From the NCBI GenBank assembly GCA_030272155.1, contig CP126193.1, positions 3,596,001-3,660,000 on the forward strand: a stretch of DNA of 64,000 nt. Reading direction: 5' to 3'. The stretch is from Tetradesmus obliquus (lineage: Eukaryota > Chlorophyta > Chlorophyceae > Sphaeropleales > Scenedesmaceae). Numbering within the stretch: position 1 is the stretch's first letter; every line of letters starts with the position of its first letter. The notes under the pieces are model-generated. The model searched no databases and was not told the DNA's origin. It worked only from the letters and a program-made list of their open reading frames with translations. Of this stretch, positions 1 through 12,354 are shown in pieces. Made by a program: the position numbers and the translations under genes.

Positions 1-2128
1 AAGACTGCAGATGTATGCGCATAGCACGGCAAGCCTTGCGCATCAGAAAGGTGCAGAGCCCACTGCATCAGACAAGACATGCACGCAAGCTGCGTCATCA
101 AGCCCTCCGCACCTGTGCGCCTGTTGCTGTCTGCTCAGGTGCCACAACCGTCGCAGCGAGCTGCTGCTGAGCGTATTGGGCCTCTGGGCACTGCAGAGAC
201 TGAGCTGAGGCGAGGCTGAGCAGCTGCTGCCAGTGGCCAAGTGACCTGCTGCCAGGATGAGCGGCACTCAGCGCATGAGCACTAGCCCGAACGGAACTCT
301 GCTGGCGTGTATTTTGCTTTATCAAGGGTGTGCTGCCTGCCCTGTGCCTCTGCGACTGGGTGCAATTCGAGTTGCAATGGCGAGACGCGAGCGCCATCAC
401 GCTCTGCAGCCCAAGTGTTGCTTAATGTAATCCGTTTCAAAGATCAAAGCAGCGTATAGCAAACAACAGCCGTCCGGGGTCCTGTTGTTGCCAGCACTCT
501 GTCAACCTTTGTGGGCTCGCTTGCTCGCAACCACGCGCGAGCGCAGTATACAGACTCAAGAAATTCAACTTCCACTTCGTTTGCTGCAGAAATATGTGTG
601 GACGGCGTCCTGTCATCTCGTTCGGCAAACCCCAGGGGCCAGCCCTGCAGGTGACTCACCGCAACCTACACGGAACTCAGCTGGCGTGCACCCAGGTAGA
701 TCATGTCAGTGCAAGAATTATACAACATACGGGTTGAGAGCCTGACAGCTGGCGAAACCTTGCGCATTGCCAGCTAGAGATCACATGCTGTACTTGGTGT
801 GTACTGGTCACATGCAGCACTCGCAATTTGTGGCAGAAGAGCTTGACGCCCTCAGCACACCGAACAGACGACCTGCGTACATGCATGGGTGAAGATTACC
901 CGAAAGCCCAGTGGGACATGTTGCACATACTCAATTGCACAGTTGTACATGAAATCCTGGACTCGGTATCACACACTCTGGCAGAGGACTGCTGCTGGCA
1001 GCAAGGCGACGCTTCCAAGCTACAAGCCATTCAGCAGCTGCAAGAGATCCCCAGCTGGTAGTCTTGCACTCACATCAAACACATCAACACAAGAGTGTGC
1101 GGCCAAGCAAAGATAGCAAAACCAACTTGCAGCACCGGGCGAGTCTCAGCAGGTGCGGGCGTGCCATATGTGGGTGATGACGCATGCCATTTTCAGGTGC
1201 CACACCACTATCAGCACAGGAGGTTACGCCCCAGGCAGTAGGACATCAGAGAGCTATAACTCAACAACTTGTGGCAACACAAAGGTAGCATCTGCATGCT
1301 GATCCGTTGGTGCAGTGCATAAATTCAGCCCAATGCTCGTTGCCTCAGGCACGCAGGCTGTGTTTGTACAATAATCATGTACACTGCTGCCGGTGTTCAG
1401 CGCTCGGCAGCCACTGAATGAGCTGCAGTGCGGCACACAGGGCCAGAGACACATTCTGGTGTCACCTGGGCACCAGGCCACTGCCAGTGGCAGCCCCAAA
1501 CTTCGTTGCAGCTTGTTGCTGTGCCAGCAGCTGATGCATGCGGTAATCAGCCCTGCCACATCATACCAAGCAGCTACGAGCGCAGCCAGTCAGCCTAAAA
1601 AAGCATATAGAAGCGCAACCACAGCCAAGCAGGCAACAGGACTGTCGAGTGTATCACTGCAATGCCTCATTGAGTCATTCCTGGGGAAGTGCAGACCGTA
1701 CAAGGCTGCTCATGACCAAGCACTATTCCCACTGCCATGGCACTCCATGGGTCACAACAACTGTGGCGTGATCGGTAACATGAGAATGTTGATGTTGACT
1801 ACGCACCGCTCCGAAATCTTTGTTTAAATAAACCAACAGCAAAGACAAGTAGGGTACAGTGGTGCCCCAAACAGTCACTGCAGCTGCGCATGTTGAATAG
1901 CTGCAGCACATGTCAGGTTGCCAGCCGCACACTGTCACATTGCGGTGTAGGAGGCACGCACACAATCCACACGTGCACAGCCGCAGCATTGCTCTGGCTT
2001 ATGTGTCAAACATTCATACATTTGATAAGTTCTCCCTACCACACATGGCACGTGACAACGTCACGCAGGCCCCATCGCCTGCCACAGCATATTCAGCCAA
2101 GCCACCCACCACGCTGCAATGTGACTCG
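1..2128. other. No supported gene (left edge)
   Basis: I see no exon with a recognisable motif on either strand. Open frames here are short, rich in Cys, His and Gln, and lack splice-flanked conserved blocks. The right part probably includes the 3' UTR of the minus-strand gene that stops at 2129. Confidence 0.5.
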
Positions 2129-3568
2129 TCAAACATTGTCAGCCAAAAAAGGGTTGGAGGCGTCAACGGCAGCAGCAGGTGTAGCACCTGCACGGGCTGG
2201 CTGCGGTGCAGCAGCAACCACACCAGCAGGCTGCACTGCTGGCGCATGTGGCGCTGCTGGCATCGCTGCTGCAGCCTGCGGCCTGGAATGCTGCTGCTCC
2301 CTGGCAGCAGCAGCAGCAGCAGCGGCAGCTTGCTGCCTCGCCTCCTCCTCAGTGCAAAGCTTCTGCATCTTTGCCTCCTCCTTCTGCTGCTTCTTGTGCT
2401 CGCTTGCTGCCGCCCACTTGTCGAACAGCTTCTGGCTTCGGCGCGTCACCAGCAGCAAGCTCATGAAAGTCAGGCCCGCAAACATCAGGAACAGCAGCCA
2501 CGCCAGCACACACAGCACGTTGCGCCAGTGTGCGTGCGGCATGCCTGCCTTGTTTGCGCGGTCCGTGAACAGGCACAGCACAATGCCTGCCGCGGCCCAG
2601 AAGAGCATTGCCAGGCTGCAGATGCCCAGGTCAGCAAGCTTGGCCTTACTGTGCTTGAAGGGGTTGCGGCGCAGCACCTGCAGGACAGCAGGACAGCGGG
2701 GAGGTAGTGGCTGGTTGTTTAAGTTTATGCACCCTGCCAAGCATCTAGCAGGTAGGTTCGTGCACTGCACGTGTGCGGTGATTAGCCTGCAGCGCATGAC
2801 AGTGAATGAATTACAGGTTCCTTCATGAACAAACGTGCAGCTGTACTGTCCGCCCTGCTGGGCAGTTGTGGTCACGGTGTTTGACAAAGCTGCTGTTAAA
2901 CGAGCAACAGCAGCTAGCATGTTTTCCGGGCACCTGCATGCTCTGCCGGGCCACATGATAACGTAGGGTTCAACTGAACACCAAAACCGTTGCAGCATGG
3001 CGTGGTTGGCTGTCACACCTGGATGTAGGACCAAATGAGGCTGATGGCTAGCGACACTGTCGCAGCAGCAATTGCAAAGTTGCAGTTGCCGTCGACGCTA
3101 AATGCACTGCTTGGTGACAGCAGGCAGTAGGATATGGTGATGTGCCTGCCTTGGTACTGCAGCAACGACACCACAACACAGCAGATGTACATGTGATGAG
3201 GTAAGGTTAGTGAGCAAGATGCTGTTGCTGTTTGGCTGTGCTGGTAAGGTATGTTGCGAGCATGCATCAGAGCGAGCGAGCCAAAGCAGCCCAGATGAGC
3301 TACGCAAATGGCATGCAGGTGTGACAGCCTGCAGCGTGCTCAGAGCCACATCAGCAATGCATCTGCAGCATCTGCAGATGATGTTGCAAGTACGCATAGT
3401 ACATCCAGCCCAGCGCAACATGTCTGCAGGACCATTGCATATCATGAGTTTGCTTCTGGGTACAGCGGTATTGCCATACCATACCTGCAGCAAGGGTCCA
3501 TCATAGATCCACTTTATGCCCATCAAGTGCTGGTCAATCAAGGCCAGCATGCCGATTGCAATGGCCAC
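2129..3568 (-). CDS. MARVEL/synaptophysin-like four-helix membrane protein (5' incomplete)
   Basis: Three likely exons read on the minus strand: 3568-3485, about 3106-3019 and 2677-2129. The middle exon holds the block GNCNFAIAAATVSLAISLIW, a membrane helix. The last exon starts VLRRNPFKHSK and carries two further helices (LGICSLAMLFWAAAGIVLCL and NVLCVLAWLLFLMFAGLTF). A charged, probably coiled-coil stretch (EHKKQQKEEAKMQ), an Ala/Pro-rich region and a C-terminal NPF motif follow before the stop at 2129. Helix layout and length resemble synaptogyrin/MARVEL-type or SCAMP-like vesicle proteins; NPF motifs bind EH-domain endocytic adaptors in other systems. The phase between exons 1 and 2 does not fit perfectly and the first exon was not found. 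Function in vesicle membranes is inference from topology. Confidence 0.5.
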
Positions 3569-6500
3569 CTGAGCAGTGGGCAGCAGCACATGCAGCAAGC
3601 AGGCAAGGTAGTGGGATGTAAGACAGTCAGGTTGTTGCAGGAAGCATAACATAGGGTGGATGTTTCCTTGTGGGAGCTGCAACACATCCAATGAATGCCA
3701 GAGTACACTGTCACACTTGTGGCAACATGCATAGCGCATCTGAACTCGAAGGTGTGTTCAATGTTGAGACTTCCAAACAGCATACAAAGCTACCACAGCA
3801 TCAAAAAGGCAGGCGAGCCTGCTTCTGCAGCTTCAGTACACAGTGCAGCAGCTGACTGAAGGTGCAGCAGCAGCAGCAGGAGCTGCAGCAGCAGCAATGA
3901 CCCTAGCAATAGCAACATGCTTCTGGCATGACTTGATGGAGGTCAGAATTATCTGTACATGCCCATGCTGTAGCCCTGCTCGCTGGACAGCAGCTCACCG
4001 TGGCACAGAAGAAGAACCACCTGCAAGCTGTGAACGTTCCCGGGGGTTTGTGCATCGGAGGCGCCTCTGCTATCTTATCTTTAGCCATTGAGTCGCGTTG
4101 TATGTGAGCCGTGGATAGCCACACTGCTTTGAAGTCTCGACAGTTGGTTGCGCACACTCGACACCGACCTTGCGCCGAATACTTGGCTCAGAAATGAGCA
4201 AGGTACCTACGGAATGATTCAAATGGTCGTTCTACATCATTGTCCAGAACATGGTGCTCTGGTTGGGGCACTGCCCCACCTGAGGTGACACCTGCGATGG
4301 ATCAAATTCTTAAACCGGCCGATTACACGTCTGCTGCCAAGAATTCGACCCTGGACACGCAGTACACATAACCAACAATGCTGCATTGACACGTATTTGA
4401 TCCGCAAAAGGCTGTAGCCTTGGGCAGTCACCAGTTCCACAGGTACAGCAGACTGCACACGTTGGAGCACACCAAGCTCAGCGGCAGAGTGAAACCACAC
4501 AGCAGAACTGCATGCAGGCAAGCAAGCTCCTACCGTGCTCCACTCTACACACGTTGAACTGCAGGGATGCAGCACTGCAGGAGCACTGCCTCCACCAGAC
4601 ACACGCGCCAGGTTGATGCAAACACCGCCAGCAGCCATCCAACAAGTTGGTGTACACCTCCCAACACAGTTACTAGTTGATAATACCAAGCATCTCACGG
4701 GTGTGCTCAGGCAACCTGCAAAGAGCGCGGCACGTGCGAGCTGACATGCAGCTGGCACTTCGTGCGAGCTGACATGCAGCTGACAAGGTATGGCTTACAA
4801 GAAGACTATTATTATTATGCAGCTGGCACTTCAGCAAGCGCGGCACATCGACTGTTGCCCTAAGCAAGGCTCAGAGTAGCATCTGGGCTTGCCGTTTCTG
4901 CACGCTTGTGACCCGGCTGTCCATGCTCAAGCAAACAATGCACAAGCAACACCAAGCAACACCACCGAAGCCAGACTCACGGATACCAAATATGCAGAGC
5001 CAGCGTGCTAAGTATGCTGACCTATGATAGCCTCAGTGCGTACCCATCATGCACAACATCCCATTTGTTCCTCGACGTGACTGCCAGCAACCGCTGCATT
5101 CCAACCCCATCCATTCCATCCATTCACACGTAGGCCAACCACCCAAGTGCCTTGAGATACAGACATGGCACACATGCACCAAGCAGCTAGTGAAGTGTGT
5201 CTGCACGCAGCGCTCTGATATAGTACTTCGCAATGGCTGCACCAACAACGGCTGTTCAACCCCCACACTTATAATAGTAAGAAGTAGCCCTGTGCTGATG
5301 CTATGCACCAGGCAGGTCCCAGACAACAGGTTCAACATATGCAGCCAAAGGGAACAACATGCACAGGCAGGTACTGTTCGCACATGAAGGCTTTGATGCC
5401 AGACTGCTCGCCCGCAAAGAGCTCTGCGTTCTCATGAATTCATACCCGTCCACAAGGGGTGACAACACGTCACTGCAGCGTACAGGTACAGCAGAACACC
5501 AGGCCGAGCTAAGGCGTGCGCCAGCAGCAGTCGCCAACGCCCGCATGGACAGCGCAACACAAATGCTGAAGAGCCAGAACGTAGCTAAGCGGCGTCATTG
5601 ATGTGCCGAAATGGGTAGGAAGCTCAGGCAACAGGCATTGTCAATCCGCGAATCAACAAGCTCACGCAGCCATCCCTTGCAGACAACGTTGAGGCAGCTA
5701 CCTGGGTAACCTTGCCGGTTGCCAACGACACCTCATTGGGCAACAACACCACTGCAAGCTGCAGCACACAGCCGTAGGCATACCGCTGGCGCAGCAGCTG
5801 CTTCAATGCACAGTGTGCGCTGACACAACGTACAACCTGGGAGACACAGCCTGCCGGAGCCGTCAAGCAGGCAACCACAACGGCTGTAGAGGCAATGCAG
5901 CGAGCAGCTATCGCATGGCGCGTGCTGCAGCCTGTCTACCCAGCATGTAATCAGTCGCTGGCCTAGAAGCACGGGCCCTTCCACGGCACCCATATCAGTC
6001 CCTCTAGCCTTTCAACACTCACAGCGATCATCACCACCTATCCTGGCCATGCACAGCCTGCAAGCCAGGTGGCACCAGGCAACGCATTAGCAGGTGCGTG
6101 CCCAGCCCTGTAGCAGCAAGCCGCACTGCACACCTGGCAAGCGCTCAGCAGCACCATAGCGCTGCTGACCTCCGCATCAAATACATCATGCACGTGATGC
6201 GCAAGGTGTTATGTGTAAGAAGTAGACAGTTTTATGCAACACAGCAGTGGCCAACGACTGATCGACATAGGCAGGCAATGCCCCATTCCCAAACCGCATG
6301 CAGTAAGTGCTGTTTCTGACATGCTGAGTCATGACATGCTCTGCTCAATGCGTGTGCTTGCCACCCCGCAGGTTGCGGGCAGAGAAACCCTCCAACCAGG
6401 TTAACAACCACTTGTACCAATACGCCGTATCCACGTGACAGATCCATTGCTGCGCCCATAATCCAGCTTTCAGTAGGACGCAGTGCGCAGGCTGTTGAAC

Positions 6501-9500
6501 AGCTATGCTGCCAACACACAGCGCAACAGGCGTGGAGTTGCCCAGCAAACCTGCGTGACACGCGGCCATGTGACAAGTCGCCGAACCAACACACACGGCG
6601 AGGCGCGCTTTTGTCACAGCATACGAGTGCCAGCCACACACACTACGGCCGCTGTACGTTGACAGCCGCGCCAGTGCGTGCATGCAAGGCGAGCCGGCTG
6701 GCGCCGACGCAGCAGCCAGCGTGCAGCAGAGCCATATGCCTCACAACCGCAGCACACTGGCTGCACAAGGCCAACACAACATGTGACGCTGCCAGGGGGG
6801 CCCGATCCCTTCCAGCATGGACCGAACAAGTAGGCAGCAGCCGGCCCCCAACATTGCTGCTGCGGTTGCCGACATTGTGTTCTGAGTCAACTACAGATCC
6901 TCCCCTGACAGATCAAGCCCCAAACTCTGCAGGCCTTCACACCCCACCATTGCAACTTCCAGAACCGGCTGAGCAGCTTTCTATGGCCCGCCGTCACGGT
7001 AAGAGTAGCACGACATGGAGTAAACACAGACATACACGCGCAGACACGCACACAGATAAAGATAAAGGGGGCAGCCACCCTGATGTGCCGCAGCCTTTAC
7101 ACACGGCAAGCAGTTGGCTGCCAAGACGGATCAAGCCCCCGCAGGTGTCCATCACCAGTAGGCAGCTGCAAGTAGCAGGGAAGGCCAATGCCAGCTGGTG
7201 TGTGAAGATGCAGCTGCTGTACCGGCCTTGTCACACCTGAGAAGCTCTGCTTGGGACAGAGCAACCAAACTGATCTGACATCCCACAGTATACATCTCCC
7301 AGCAGCATTGCTGACACAACCGATGCGCGCCACAGCAGCTGCCAAACCACAAACCTACATCCAGCCCAAGACAAGGCACAGACAGCATCACACTGGCACA
7401 GTACCGAGTCTTTATGTAGTTGCCGTGCTGTCAAACAATTGCAGCACCAAGTGTGGCCGACAGCTTCACACATGCTGGCGCTCACAGCTTGACCGCCATA
7501 CACCAGGCTCCTTTCATGCTTTGAGACAGATCAGCAGCAAGCCACGCTGGCACAGGCAATCAGGTAGCCTTCAAAGCTGAGGGTGCATTCTGACGCCACG
7601 CCATTGCCACATGCCAAGAATGCATGTTCAGGAGCAGCCAGCCAACCACTGGTAGCCATGCCACTCCAGCAAGCACTGCTTTGTCAGGTTGCTTGGCATG
7701 TGTTCTGATTGAGGCCTCACAACCAATGCTGAGAAACCACACAACCAATGCTGAGAAAGACACCAACCCAACTTCCAGGATGTGTGTTCTGACAGAGCAA
7801 GCTGGCTATAATCACTGCCAGGTGGAGCCACAATCCAGCATCATCCGAACACACCACATAATGTGCCTTTCTCTGGCAGACAAAGATCGCACAGAGGAGG
7901 CCAGGCATTAGCATCGCCCAGCTAACCAAAAGCCTGTTTTCAGGACCAGGCAACTGCAAGCAGCAGCCTGGGAGCCTGAGAAAGCACGCATTGTATGACG
8001 AACCAAAGCCTCAAGGAAAAGCAATGACCATCAGCACAGAGATATCCACAGCAGATACAAGATCCTGATGAACCAAATGGCAGACAGGAGCAGCACACCG
8101 CAAGCAGACGCACCAATCAAGCAGTGAGAACATCAACAGAAACTCCCCCATGTGTGACAAAGCACCCTGACTGCAACAAGCCACGGCCAACCCCAACTAA
8201 GGCAGCCAAATTTGCATTGCATGCTGCACAAAGCCTCACCAGTCAGGCTGCAGCTAGCTCATCAGGATGTCCACGCACAAGCTGCGCCTCACCATTGATC
8301 AGATATGCTCAGGCGCCAAACAAATCCACGCACGGCAAGCACAGAACATTGGCAAACACAGCAGGTGCACCTGTGTGTGCTGCAGTTCAAAGCCTGAGCA
8401 AGATGACCCACTGCCCAGTACCATGCTGCGATCGTGACAGAACATGATCAGCCCTACAGATACCACAGGTGAACTTCCATCATACTGGAACCAAAGCATA
8501 CGCCATGGCAGCTTCTCACCAGGCGACAGGATCTACCCTTCTCCACACAATACATGACACCACCTCACCCAAAAGCAGAACAACAACGATCAAGGCGGCA
8601 CCGTCTCCCTTGCCAAGAGCCATCAACAAAGATAATGCAAGCCGCGACGTCAGCCGCGCACATAAGCGCAGGCAGCGCCAGCAGCAGCTGCAGTACTTGC
8701 ACGTTGTGTTCAACTGACATCTGCTGCCGTCAACAGATACAACAAGGCCAACCTTCAATGGGCAGGAGCCAGGGATCAGCATAAAAGCATGCGTGCAAGA
8801 TGGCGCACAAGCAACGCAGGCAGCTGGCGCGCGGCAGCAGCTGCAGTATGCCAGGTGGCGTTGCAGGCACGCAATTGAACACAGTAGTTGCGTGCATCAC
8901 GGTACAACATATTGACGGCTGCGATGCGGACGCACTGATGATGGTCGATGTGACATATGGACCAACACAATGCAGCATGCTCTGGCCTTCAAACCGTAAA
9001 AAAATGCCCGCAGCCGGCACGGCAGCACGCCAGAAGCTGCACGAGCAGCAGTGGCAGGTGTTGCCGGTGCTGCTGGCTGCCAACTTGGGCCGCCTTAGCA
9101 TGACAAGTGCATAATTGCAACTGGCAGCTATTGCAGGAGCCAAGGGCCGCAGCCCTGGCCAAGCCTGCTGAAGGGGCGCATTATCAGGCGGGCAGATCAA
9201 CTCGCCTGTCTGGTGACCCAAACAGTGTGAGCTTTCAGCAACACTTGTCAGTGCGGTGCGAGCAGCGCCTGCTGCTATAGCGAGCCGCCTCTGCCATGCA
9301 CCTCCGCGAGCCATGAGTGCCAGCCACAGGCCCCTGTGCACCCAAGCAAATACCCAGCAACAATCGTACTCGATACTTGCAGCCGAATGACAGAGCCCTC
9401 GCGACCTTAAGCAACGCGCAGGTTGCGAATGAAGCAACACAGCTGCATCTGCAGCTGCACCTCCAGCCAGACCGCCAACCAGCCAGCCTGCAGCCTCACA

Positions 9501-9679
9501 AACAGAGCAAACCACATCCCTGCTGCCTGTAAGACAAAGCCAGTGAAACCATGCCCGCAACGCCTAACAGCAACAGCGGCGGATAAGGCAGTGACCGGCA
9601 GACCCGCTGAGCAAGAATGAGTGCAAGCCTGCGGGAGGACACAACCTGCCGGCTGCAACGCCCATAGCTGCACAACACA
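3569..9679. other. Long stretch without a supported gene
   Basis: About 6 kb with no motif I recognise. It has many overlapping short open frames on both strands, typical of GC-rich noncoding DNA. Minor features are a short tandem GTGCGAGCTGACATGCAGCTG pair near 4733-4782, an (ATT)n patch near 4807, and a tandem ACCAATGCTGAGAAA pair near 7721-7760. A 276-codon minus frame (8730-9560) and a 209-codon plus frame (6611-7240) have no recognisable domain. Part may be 3' UTR of the CCCH gene ending at 9680 or the unseen 5' end of the four-helix gene. Confidence 0.4.
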
Positions 9680-12354
9680 TCACATGCCTGGCTGCATGCT
9701 GCCAAAGCCAGCCCAGTCGAGCTGACCACCCTGAATGGCTGCTCCATCCTGCGGCATGACCACCACCACTTGCTGCCCAGGCAGCAGCTGACCAGAATGC
9801 TGCTGCTGCTCCTGCTGCAGCTGCTGCTGACCTGGCGCGGCTACCAGGACCTGCTGAACACCTTGGGCTGCAGCTGAATACAGCTGCACACCCTGCGGCG
9901 CCTGAGCACCGGCTCCGGCAGCTGCAGCCTGCATCTGCGGCGCGGCCAGCACCTGCTGCTGCTGCTGCCCGGGCGCCGCCTGCTGCTGGTATTGCTGCAG
10001 CAGAAGCTCCGGCTGCGCGTCATTAGTCGGCACGGCCATGTGGTTCATCGCCGCACACAGGGCCTCCAGACTTGGGGCCTCACCAGACTCTGCTGACATC
10101 AGCGAGCCTGACCAGGCCGAAGGCCCTGCAGGGATGACAGCAACTGTCGCACCCCGCTGTGGCGCGGGCCGCACCATCAACACGCCTTGCGGGCTGGAAT
10201 AGCCCTGCATGCCACCCATGTGCACAGGCTGGTACCCGATCGTGATCTGCTGCTGCCTGCCAGGGGCTCCGTACTGGGCACCGTACTGCCCTTGCGGCGC
10301 TGGCTGCATGCCGTACGCCAGCTGCTGCGGCGGGTACGACATGTACTGCAGCTGCAGCGGCTGCTGCTGCTGCCCCATCGCCCCACGCGGCGTGTGCTGG
10401 CCGTCTCCTGCAGGTGCATACAGCACCTGGCCCTGCTGCAGCAGCTGCATCTGTGGGCTTGTAGGCCCAGCAGCAGCCGCAGCACCCAGCCCAGCATCTG
10501 GCATAAGCCCGCCCTGCTGCACCGGCATAGCCACGTACTGCATGCCCTGCTGCTGCTGCGCGCCCTGCTGCTGCATGACAGGCACATAGCTCATCACCAT
10601 CTGACTGCCCTGCTCCGACCCCTCCGCCTGCAGCGGCTGCTGCTGCTGTGGGCCGTAGCCAGGCGCGCCCTGCTGCGCCACATACGTCATTTGGCTGCCG
10701 CCGCCGGCCCCAGCAGCAGCAGGCACCCAGACCATGGTCGTGGTGCCTGGAGCTTGCTGCTGCATTCCTGCTGCTGCAGCTTGCCGGCTGCTGCCTGCGC
10801 CGCCTGCAGAGCTGCTGTGGCCTGCGCTAGGCTTGTGTGGGGAGCGCGGCCTGTGCAGGCCTTGCGGCAGCTCCCGCAGCTCGTTATCATCATGCGCAAA
10901 GAAGCAGATGGGCCGGTTGCAGTTGGCGCCGCGCTCGCAGAGGAACGTCTTGAACCTGCGATGCACGAGTAGCGCCAGAGCAGTCAGCGTTCGTGTTGCG
11001 CAGAGGAATAGCAGTGCATGGTTGGTTCTGCAAGGGATCTAGCGTGGCATGTATAACCTTGCAGGCGCTTTGGACAGGATGTTGATGACATGCAACGAGC
11101 ATTGGTGCTGCACCATCATGTTGCAGCGGCTCTTACCTATCTGGGTGCAGCCAGAACTCAAAGGTGCTGCAGGCAGCAAACAGGACACACAGAGGCAGCA
11201 GTACATCCGTGTCAGCGATCAGACATGGTAGCTGCCCGGCCAAACATCTGTGTCAGCAATCAGACATGGTAGCTGCCCCGCCAAACATGCCTTGCAACAC
11301 GGCCTTATGCATGTGCCAAGTGTCTGCTGCTGCGCAAGCGATAGCCAGTGCTGTGAAGTGTGCTTCAGTTCTGCACACAGTTCAGTCATCAAAGAAGCTG
11401 CCGAGCCGCCTCTGCTGTGTTGCCCCTGTACTAGAGCCTTGCCCTGGCACTGCGGCAGTGACAGGTCACACCTGTGGCTGCAGTTGCAGTTCTCCAGGCG
11501 TGGGCAGATCTTCTTCTGCAGTCAGCATGCAGGCAGCAGCAACCGCCAGGGTGTGTGCAGCTGAGTCTCTTCACCATTAACACCATTGCACCATGCTGCA
11601 GCCAAACGTCAGGGGTAAACCAACATGCACTGCTGCTTGCAGGAGGTCGCCACACGTAGGCAGCGCGCACCATCGGCACTTTGCCAACAACATGTTTCTT
11701 AGCAACATGCAACCGCAGCACTCCTTCGTGCACAGACATGCAACTGCCTGCTGCTGCTGCTGCAGCTCCTGCAGGCTTCTGCTGCGAATTGCTGCTCCGC
11801 CTGCACTCACCGCGCGCGCCTCTGGGCAAGGCAGGGCCTTGTAGAGAGAAGGGTGGCGCCGCCGTGCTAGCTCACCCGGGTGCGCATAGGGGCACTCCTC
11901 CCTGTCATGCTTGTCAACTCGTTTACACATCTCAACCTGCAGCAGCGCCCACGCCACATGCAGCAGCTGCATGCTCAGAAAGACTGCAAGGACGCGCTGG
12001 CTTGCACCAACTGCAAGCTACCAAATGCTTTTTGCAAGCCGCAATCTTGCAGGACAGGGCGCGACACTGCACTGCAGGCATTGCAGCGCCGATAGATGTT
12101 GCTGAAACGCATGCCTGACATTGCTGAAACACATGCTTGACAAGCTGCAACTGGCCGAGCTCACAACCACGATGGTAGCCATGGGCTGGAACGTTGGCGC
12201 ACATGATACTGCCCAGGTAGCAGCTGCTGAAGTGCAGCTGCTGAAACCTGCAGGCTCCAGCACGGTATCAAAGCAGCTGCTTTTTACTTCGCCTGATTGA
12301 GCAGGTGAGCTGTGTGCGCACCTTGAACACGTACATCATGAATTCATCGCTGTA
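9680..12354 (-). CDS. Plant-type RR-TZF tandem CCCH zinc-finger protein with Gln-rich tail (5' incomplete)
   Basis: Five exons join in phase: (about 12354)-12322, 11936-11811, 11515-11472, 11166-11137 and 10955-9680. The first encodes DEFMMYVFK, and the second encodes an Arg-rich finger (MCKRVDKHDREECPYAH, then HPGELARRR). The next three build C-X8-C-X5-C-X3-H, 16 residues including FWLHPDRFKT, then C-X5-C-X4-C-X3-H (LCERGANCNRPICFFAH). That is the exact plant RR-TZF consensus. These proteins bind AU-rich mRNA and act in mRNA turnover and stress granules in plants. Two exons are only 44 and 30 nt. The last exon encodes about 400 residues rich in Gln, Ala, Gly and Pro, a likely disordered region. 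An in-frame stop just upstream of the first recognised exon shows that another 5' exon exists; I did not find it. Confidence 0.85.
11210..11290. repeat. 41-bp tandem duplication in a CCCH-gene intron
   Basis: TGTCAGCGATCAGACATGG begins at 11210 and recurs as TGTCAGCAATCAGACATGG at 11251, followed by near-identical sequence. It lies in the intron on the acceptor side of which the 30-nt exon (11166-11137) sits. Confidence 0.8.

Noticed and set aside
6611-7240. 209-codon plus-strand frame
   Set aside because: Composition is that of noncoding DNA here, with no conserved block or splice context.
8730-9560. 276-codon minus-strand frame downstream of the CCCH gene
   Set aside because: No recognisable motif, and open frames of comparable composition occur nearby in other frames; probably UTR or intergenic.
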